Assembly (NCBI GenBank): GCA_002376325.1
Contig: DFMR01000004.1
Span: 1-8,164, forward strand
Direction of reading: 5' to 3'
Length of the DNA stretch: 8,164 nucleotides
DNA from: Proteobacteria bacterium UBA3588
Lineage (GTDB): Bacteria > Pseudomonadota > Gammaproteobacteria > Thiohalomonadales > Thiohalomonadaceae
Made by a program: the position numbers and the translations under genes. This document shows, in pieces, positions 4,557-8,164 of this stretch. Positions within the stretch are counted from its first letter, which is position 1; the number at the start of each line of letters is the position of its first letter. The notes beneath the pieces were generated by a model. The model ran no database searches. It had not been told where the DNA came from and was given only the letters and a program-made list of their open reading frames with translations.

Positions 4557-5837
4557 ATGCGCATTATCGAACAACTGGAGTCTGAGGTCCGTAGTTACGT
4601 CCGCTCCTTCCCGGCGGTATTCGACGTCGCAGAGGGAGCTTTTCTCTACGACGAACACGGCAACCGCTTCATCGATTTCTTCGCCGGTGCCGGCACGCTC
4701 AACTACGGCCACAACAACCCGGCGATCACCAAGGCGATGATCGACTACCTGAGCCGCAACGGCATCGTCCACGGGCTGGACAAGGCTACCGTGGCGAAGA
4801 AAAATTTCTTGCAGAAGTTTCACGACACCATCCTGGTGCCGCGCAATCTGGACTACAAGGTGCAGTTCACCGGCCCCACCGGCACCAATGCGGTGGAGAC
4901 GGCGCTGAAGCTGGCGCGCATGGTCAAGCGCCGCTCGAACATCATCGCCTTCACCAACGGCTATCACGGCCTGACCATGGGGGCGCTGGCGGTGACCGGC
5001 AACGACTTCTATCGCGACGAGCACTACGGCGCCCGCGTCAACGCCGATAGCATGCCCTACGACGGCTACTTCGGTCCCGACATCAACACTATCGACTATC
5101 TGCGCAAATTCATCTCCGACCAGTCGAGCGGCGTGGACCTGCCGGCGGCGATCATCGTCGAGACGGTGCAGGGCGAGGGCGGCATCAACATCGCCGGCGC
5201 CGAGTGGCTGCGGCAACTGGAGGCGCTGTGCCGTGAGTACGACATCCTGCTGATCATCGATGACATCCAGATGGGCAACGGCCGTACCGGCAGCTTCTTC
5301 AGCTTCGAGGAGGCCGGCATCAAACCGGACATGGTCACCCTCTCCAAGTCCATCGGCGGCGGCTTGCCCATGGCGCTGGTGCTGATGCGCCCGGAGCTGG
5401 ACCAGTGGAAACCGGGCGAGCACACCGGCACCTTCCGCGGCAACAACCTCGCCTTCGTCGCCGCCACCGAGGCGCTGAATTACTGGGACAACGGCGACTT
5501 CGCCGAAGGTGTCGCCTACAAGGGGCGAATCATGGAACAGCTGCTCGGCGAGATCGTCGGCAAGCACCAGGAGCTGGAGATCGGCCTGCGCGGCCGCGGC
5601 ATGGTGTGGGGCCTGGACTTCGGCGCCCGTCCCGGTTTCGCCGGCGACGTGTCGCGCGAGGCATTCAAAAACGGGCTGGTGATCGAGCTGGCCGGAGCGG
5701 AGGATAACGTGGTGAAATTTTTGCCGTCACTGACCATCGACGAGGAGACACTGCGCGAAGGGATGGCTATCATCGATAAGGTGATCGGCGAACTGCAAGC
5801 CCAAGGGGCCGAACGTCGCCGGGGGGTGTCGCAATGA
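4557..5837 (+). CDS. ectB: Diaminobutyrate--2-oxoglutarate transaminase
   Basis: EctB is the PLP-dependent class-III aminotransferase that makes L-2,4-diaminobutyrate from aspartate-beta-semialdehyde, with glutamate as amino donor: the first committed step of ectoine synthesis. The 426-aa product has GPTGTNAVE (106-114) for cofactor phosphate binding, and IIDDIQMGNGRTG (233-245) with Asp235 placed to contact the PLP ring nitrogen. TLSKSIGGG (261-269) follows, with Lys264 as the predicted Schiff-base lysine. Full length for EctB; nothing is missing. ATG 4557 is chosen because AGGAGG (4542-4547) lies 9 nt upstream; an in-frame ATG at 4539 precedes that site and is unlikely. Its stop overlaps the ectC start (ATGA). 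Confidence 0.97.
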   Translation: MRIIEQLESEVRSYVRSFPAVFDVAEGAFLYDEHGNRFIDFFAGAGTLNYGHNNPAITKAMIDYLSRNGIVHGLDKATVAKKNFLQKFHDTILVPRNLDYKVQFTGPTGTNAVETALKLARMVKRRSNIIAFTNGYHGLTMGALAVTGNDFYRDEHYGARVNADSMPYDGYFGPDINTIDYLRKFISDQSSGVDLPAAIIVETVQGEGGINIAGAEWLRQLEALCREYDILLIIDDIQMGNGRTGSFFSFEEAGIKPDMVTLSKSIGGGLPMALVLMRPELDQWKPGEHTGTFRGNNLAFVAATEALNYWDNGDFAEGVAYKGRIMEQLLGEIVGKHQELEIGLRGRGMVWGLDFGARPGFAGDVSREAFKNGLVIELAGAEDNVVKFLPSLTIDEETLREGMAIIDKVIGELQAQGAERRRGVSQ

Positions 5838-6223
5838 TCGTGCGCACCCTCGACGAGATCCTCGGCGGCGAACGCGACGTGAAGGCCGAGAACGGCAACT
5901 GGGTCAGCCGCCGTTTCCTGCTGAAGGACGACGGGATGGGATTCTCATTTCATGAGACGATCATCTTCGCCGGTACGCAAACCTACATCCACTACAAGAA
6001 CCATCTGGAGGCGGTCTACTGTGTCGGCGGCTGCGGCGAGATCGAAGAGCGCGACAGCGGCGTGGTCCATCCGATCAAGGACGGCACCATGTACGCCCTC
6101 AACAATCACGACCCTCACTACCTACGCGCCACCAGCGAAGACCTGCGCCTCATCTGCGTCTTCAACCCCCCACTCAGCGGGCGCGAAGTGCACGGCGAGG
6201 ACGGCGCCTACCCGATCGATTAG
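5834..6223 (+). CDS. ectC: L-ectoine synthase
   Basis: EctC closes the ring of N-gamma-acetyldiaminobutyrate by losing water, giving ectoine, the compatible solute that protects against salt and heat. The 129-aa product is a single-domain cupin of normal length. HLEAVYCVGGCGEI (57-70) and TMYALNNHDPHYLRA (85-99) carry Glu59, Tyr87 and His95, which line up by spacing with the iron ligands reported for characterised EctC. The start ATG overlaps the ectB stop in the sequence ATGA, and a G-run (5821-5826) stands 7 nt upstream, so translation is coupled to ectB. No hydroxylase gene (ectD) or aspartokinase gene follows, so the visible operon ends in ectoine rather than hydroxyectoine. Confidence 0.97.
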   Translation: MIVRTLDEILGGERDVKAENGNWVSRRFLLKDDGMGFSFHETIIFAGTQTYIHYKNHLEAVYCVGGCGEIEERDSGVVHPIKDGTMYALNNHDPHYLRATSEDLRLICVFNPPLSGREVHGEDGAYPID

Positions 6224-6250
6224 ATACCGTCTGCTCGAACAAGAATTGAC

Positions 6251-6277
6251 CACGGGGAACACGGGGAACACGGGGAA
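6251..6277. repeat. Three perfect 9-bp tandem repeats
   Basis: CACGGGGAA is repeated three times without error (6251-6259, 6260-6268, 6269-6277), 27 bp after the ectC stop. Similar 9-bp arrays (CACGGAGGA-like) occur in many environmental Proteobacteria, from memory. The rest of the 213-bp ectC-MFS spacer shows no gene, no clear terminator and no convincing promoter. Confidence 0.85.
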
Positions 6278-6424
6278 TCTTAGTCCGTTCATTGCGGTGC
6301 GTTCGCCGAACTGGAGCAGAGGCCGCGGGAGTACGATAGTCACCTGCATAGCAAGAATAAGTTGCGGCATACAGCCATTGATTTCCCCCCGAGCCCTCCG
6401 TGGTTACATAGCTTTTGTCTTTGT

Positions 6425-6429
6425 AGGAG
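6425..6429 (+). promoter_or_regulatory. Ribosome binding site of the MFS gene
   Basis: AGGAG lies 7 nt before ATG 6437 and fixes the start. The reading frame stays open upstream to an ATG at 6362, but the extra 25 residues are unconserved and not hydrophobic. Confidence 0.75.
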
Positions 6430-6436
6430 CGGGACG

Positions 6437-7687
6437 ATGCTGAGAGTCATCGTCTCGCTGTTTTCGCTGCTGCTCGCCGTCGCCGTCCTGCTGGTCGGCA
6501 TGGGGGCGCTCGGCACCCTGCTCGGCGTGCGCGCCGGCATGGCCCACTTCGGCGCGCCGGTCACCGGCGTGGTGATGGGCGCCTATTTCCTCGGCTACAT
6601 CATCGGCAGTTTCCTCTGCCCGCCGCTGCTGCGCCGGGTCGGCCATATCCGCGCCTTCGCCGTGATGAGCGCCATCGTCACCGCGGTGGCGCTGACCCAT
6701 AGCCTCTATGTGGAGCCCTTCGCCTGGTTCGCGCTGCGCGTGATCAACGGCACCTGCATGATGGGGCTCTACATGATCGTGGAGAGCTGGCTCAACGCCA
6801 TCACTCCCAACGAACGCCGCGGCCAGGTGTTCGCCGTCTACATGGCGACCACCCTCGTTGCCCTGGGCGCCGGGCAATATCTGATCCTGGTGGGCGACCT
6901 CACCTCGACCGTGCCGTTTGCACTGGCGGCCATCTGCATCTCCCTGGCAGTGGTGCCCATAGCGCTGACGCGTATCGGCCAGCCGGAACCGGTGGTGGCT
7001 CCGAGCCTCAGTCTCAAGCGGCTCTATCGGCTTGCGCCTCTCGGCGTGGTCGGCACGCTCTGCTCCGGCCTGATCACCGGCGCTTTCTGGGGCATGGGGC
7101 CGCTGTTCGCCCAACGACTCGGGCTGCCGCCGCGCGGCATCGCACTGTTCATGAGCGCCACGATCTTTGGCGGTGCCCTGTTGCAGTGGCCCATCGGCCG
7201 ACTTTCCGACAACAGCGATCGCCGCAAGGTGCTGGCCGTGGCCTGCCTCGGCGGCGTCACCGCCGCGCTGGCCGCCTACGGCGTCGCCCTCGCCATGCCC
7301 GATATCCTGTTCGCGATCGCCTTCATCTACGGCGGCTTCGCCTTCACCGTCTATTCCCTTAGCGCCGCGCATACCAACGACCACCTGGGCAAAGAACACA
7401 CCCTGGAAGCGGCACGCAGCCTGCTGCTGCTCAACGGCATCGGCGCCGTCATCGGCCCGATGCTCGCCGGCCTGCTGATGGACAAGCTGGGCACCGGCAG
7501 CCTGCTGATCTATTTCGCCACGGTGCTCGCCCTCCTTGGCATTTACGCCCTCTACCGCACCCGCGTTCACATCCCGGTGATCCCGTCCGAGTCGTTCAAG
7601 CCGATGGCGGACAATACGTCGCAGGTGGTGCTGGAGATGGACCCGCGTGTCGAGGATCAGGTGCGCGAGGATACGCCAACCACCTGA
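6437..7687 (+). CDS. MFS transporter, YcaD-like
   Basis: The gene encodes a 416-aa major facilitator superfamily permease with 12 predicted membrane segments, at about 3-28, 43-62, 72-90, 96-118, 131-152, 157-178, 201-223, 234-252, 265-284, 288-309, 327-349 and 353-373. It resembles E. coli YcaD: RVINGTCMMGLYMIVESWLN (101-120) matches the family's ...VVESAL segment, and LLQWPIGRLSDNSDRR (248-263) is the second-half loop motif. The substrate of YcaD-type transporters is not known. The C-terminal tail (about 380-416) is acidic and soluble. The gene follows ectC by 213 bp on the same strand and could be read through from the operon, so transport of ectoine or a precursor is possible but unsupported by any motif. 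Confidence 0.88.
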   Translation: MLRVIVSLFSLLLAVAVLLVGMGALGTLLGVRAGMAHFGAPVTGVVMGAYFLGYIIGSFLCPPLLRRVGHIRAFAVMSAIVTAVALTHSLYVEPFAWFALRVINGTCMMGLYMIVESWLNAITPNERRGQVFAVYMATTLVALGAGQYLILVGDLTSTVPFALAAICISLAVVPIALTRIGQPEPVVAPSLSLKRLYRLAPLGVVGTLCSGLITGAFWGMGPLFAQRLGLPPRGIALFMSATIFGGALLQWPIGRLSDNSDRRKVLAVACLGGVTAALAAYGVALAMPDILFAIAFIYGGFAFTVYSLSAAHTNDHLGKEHTLEAARSLLLLNGIGAVIGPMLAGLLMDKLGTGSLLIYFATVLALLGIYALYRTRVHIPVIPSESFKPMADNTSQVVLEMDPRVEDQVREDTPTT

Positions 7688-7720
7688 CGGCAGGCCTGGG
7701 GCGGGTGTCCATGTTGCGAT

Positions 7721-7770
7721 CGGGCGATGGCCGAATCCGGGAGTATCGCCCGGCGCAGCCGGGCTCCCAC
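7721..7770 (-). repeat. REP-like palindrome between convergent genes
   Basis: On the minus strand this reads GTGGGAG, a perfect 7-bp hairpin (GCCCGGC/GCCGGGC at 7764-7748 with a 3-nt loop), then GATACTCCC. GTGGGAG followed by a GC hairpin is the layout of Pseudomonas-type REP elements. The outer GGGA (7739-7742) and TCCC (7765-7768) also pair. The same CGCCCG arm can pair instead with CGGGCGAT (7721-7728) to its left, giving two exclusive structures. Lying between the ends of the MFS gene (+) and the heptosyltransferase gene (-), it may help end transcription from both sides. Confidence 0.65.
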
Positions 7771-7805
7771 GAGTAACTAACTGGGTACCAATTCGGACCT
7801 TTCAG

Positions 7806-8164
7806 TTAGCGCAGGAAGCGTTTGCTGATCTGGGTTGCCGCCGCCGCGATATCGATGCGCGACATATCGGTTTCTTCGGCATCGTCGGGCGGCGTAAAGG
7901 CGAGGCGGCGCTCGGGCGAGTTGAGCGTCTGCCAGCGCAGCGGCGTGGCGGATCGGCGTCGTGTGTAGAAGGCCGCGGTGGGGACATCGAGGGCGCCGGC
8001 GATGTGCAGCGGGCCGGTGGAGCCGCTGATGAAGAGATCGGCGAACGCGATGTGTTGCGCGTAATCGACGATTCCCCGGTCGGAGCGATAGACCGCATGG
8101 GGCAGCGGTGCCAGCAGCGCCGCCAGCGTGTCGGCCTTGAACTCCTCGCGCGGACCGCAGCCGA
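7806..8164 (-). CDS. GT9 heptosyltransferase, C-terminal part
   Basis: The minus strand is open from the right edge of the window to TAA at 7808-7806, giving the last 118 residues of a protein. Read by hand, the translation contains GPREEFKADTLAALLAPLP, then DYAQHIAFADLFISGSTGPL directly followed by HIAGALDVPTAAFYTRR. The SGSTGPLHIAGAL segment is the hallmark of the donor-binding domain of GT9 enzymes, ADP-heptose:LPS heptosyltransferases (WaaC/WaaF/WaaQ type). They add heptose to the LPS inner core at the inner membrane. The start codon and N-terminal domain lie outside the window, so the exact subtype cannot be given. It converges with the MFS gene. Confidence 0.85.
   Translation of the reverse strand, partial: GCGPREEFKADTLAALLAPLPHAVYRSDRGIVDYAQHIAFADLFISGSTGPLHIAGALDVPTAAFYTRRRSATPLRWQTLNSPERRLAFTPPDDAEETDMSRIDIAAAATQISKRFLR

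Noticed and set aside
4536..5567. Minus-strand open frame of 343 codons opposite ectB
   Set aside because: Antisense shadow of ectB with Val/Asp/Ala-rich repetitive composition and no family motif.
6251..6277. CRISPR array
   Set aside because: Units are 9 bp without spacers; there is no repeat-spacer pattern and no cas gene in the window.
6224..6436. Promoter for the MFS gene (TTGATT at 6378, TTACAT at 6404)
   Set aside because: The spacer would be 20 bp and the -10 matches only 3 of 6 bases.
6404..7570. Minus-strand open frame of 388 codons opposite the MFS gene
   Set aside because: Strongly His/Gln/Gly/Ala-biased sequence typical of antisense frames over membrane-protein genes; no start signal or domain.

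Overview
The window looks like chromosomal DNA from a GC-rich, Gram-negative, probably gammaproteobacterial and salt-tolerant organism. The evidence is a complete ectoine operon (ectA-ectB-ectC), the C-terminal end of a GT9 heptosyltransferase of the LPS-core type, a YdcH/DUF465 protein, and Pseudomonas-like REP-type intergenic palindromes. The species cannot be named from this sequence.

Layout. 1-256: intergenic DNA packed with repeats. Three copies of a stem-loop element share a constant loop core (AGCGCAGCG) but have different, self-complementary stems. There is also a GCCAAG mini-array and a REP-like fragment. This is followed by PhoB-box-like repeats. 299-3325 (+): two GT4 glycosyltransferases and a PAP2-family lipid phosphatase, the last two overlapping by 20 bp. 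The regions before both glycosyltransferases hold CTGTNAY-like 7-mers repeating every 11 bp, the geometry of PhoB boxes. 3367-3573 (-): a small DUF465 protein, convergent with the phosphatase gene and with its own candidate promoter. 3574-4013: a 440-bp intergenic region with several perfect inverted repeats, including a cUNCGg-type tetraloop hairpin and a palindrome just ahead of ectA. 4014-6223 (+): ectABC. 6224-6436: a spacer with three perfect 9-bp repeats. 6437-7687 (+): a YcaD-like MFS transporter. 7688-7805: a convergent spacer with a REP-like palindrome. 7806-8164 (-): the C-terminal end of a GT9 heptosyltransferase that runs off the right edge.

How the genes may work together. EctB, EctA and EctC carry out the three committed steps from aspartate-semialdehyde to ectoine; the MFS gene just downstream may or may not be linked to it. 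The GT4-GT4-PAP2 group fits a membrane glycolipid pathway: the phosphatase could make diacylglycerol from phosphatidate, and the glycosyltransferases could add sugars to it. Together with the two Pho-box-like arrays, this suggests a phosphate-starvation lipid-remodelling locus. That is the most interesting inference here, but it rests on degenerate motif matches and family-level function and has not been tested.
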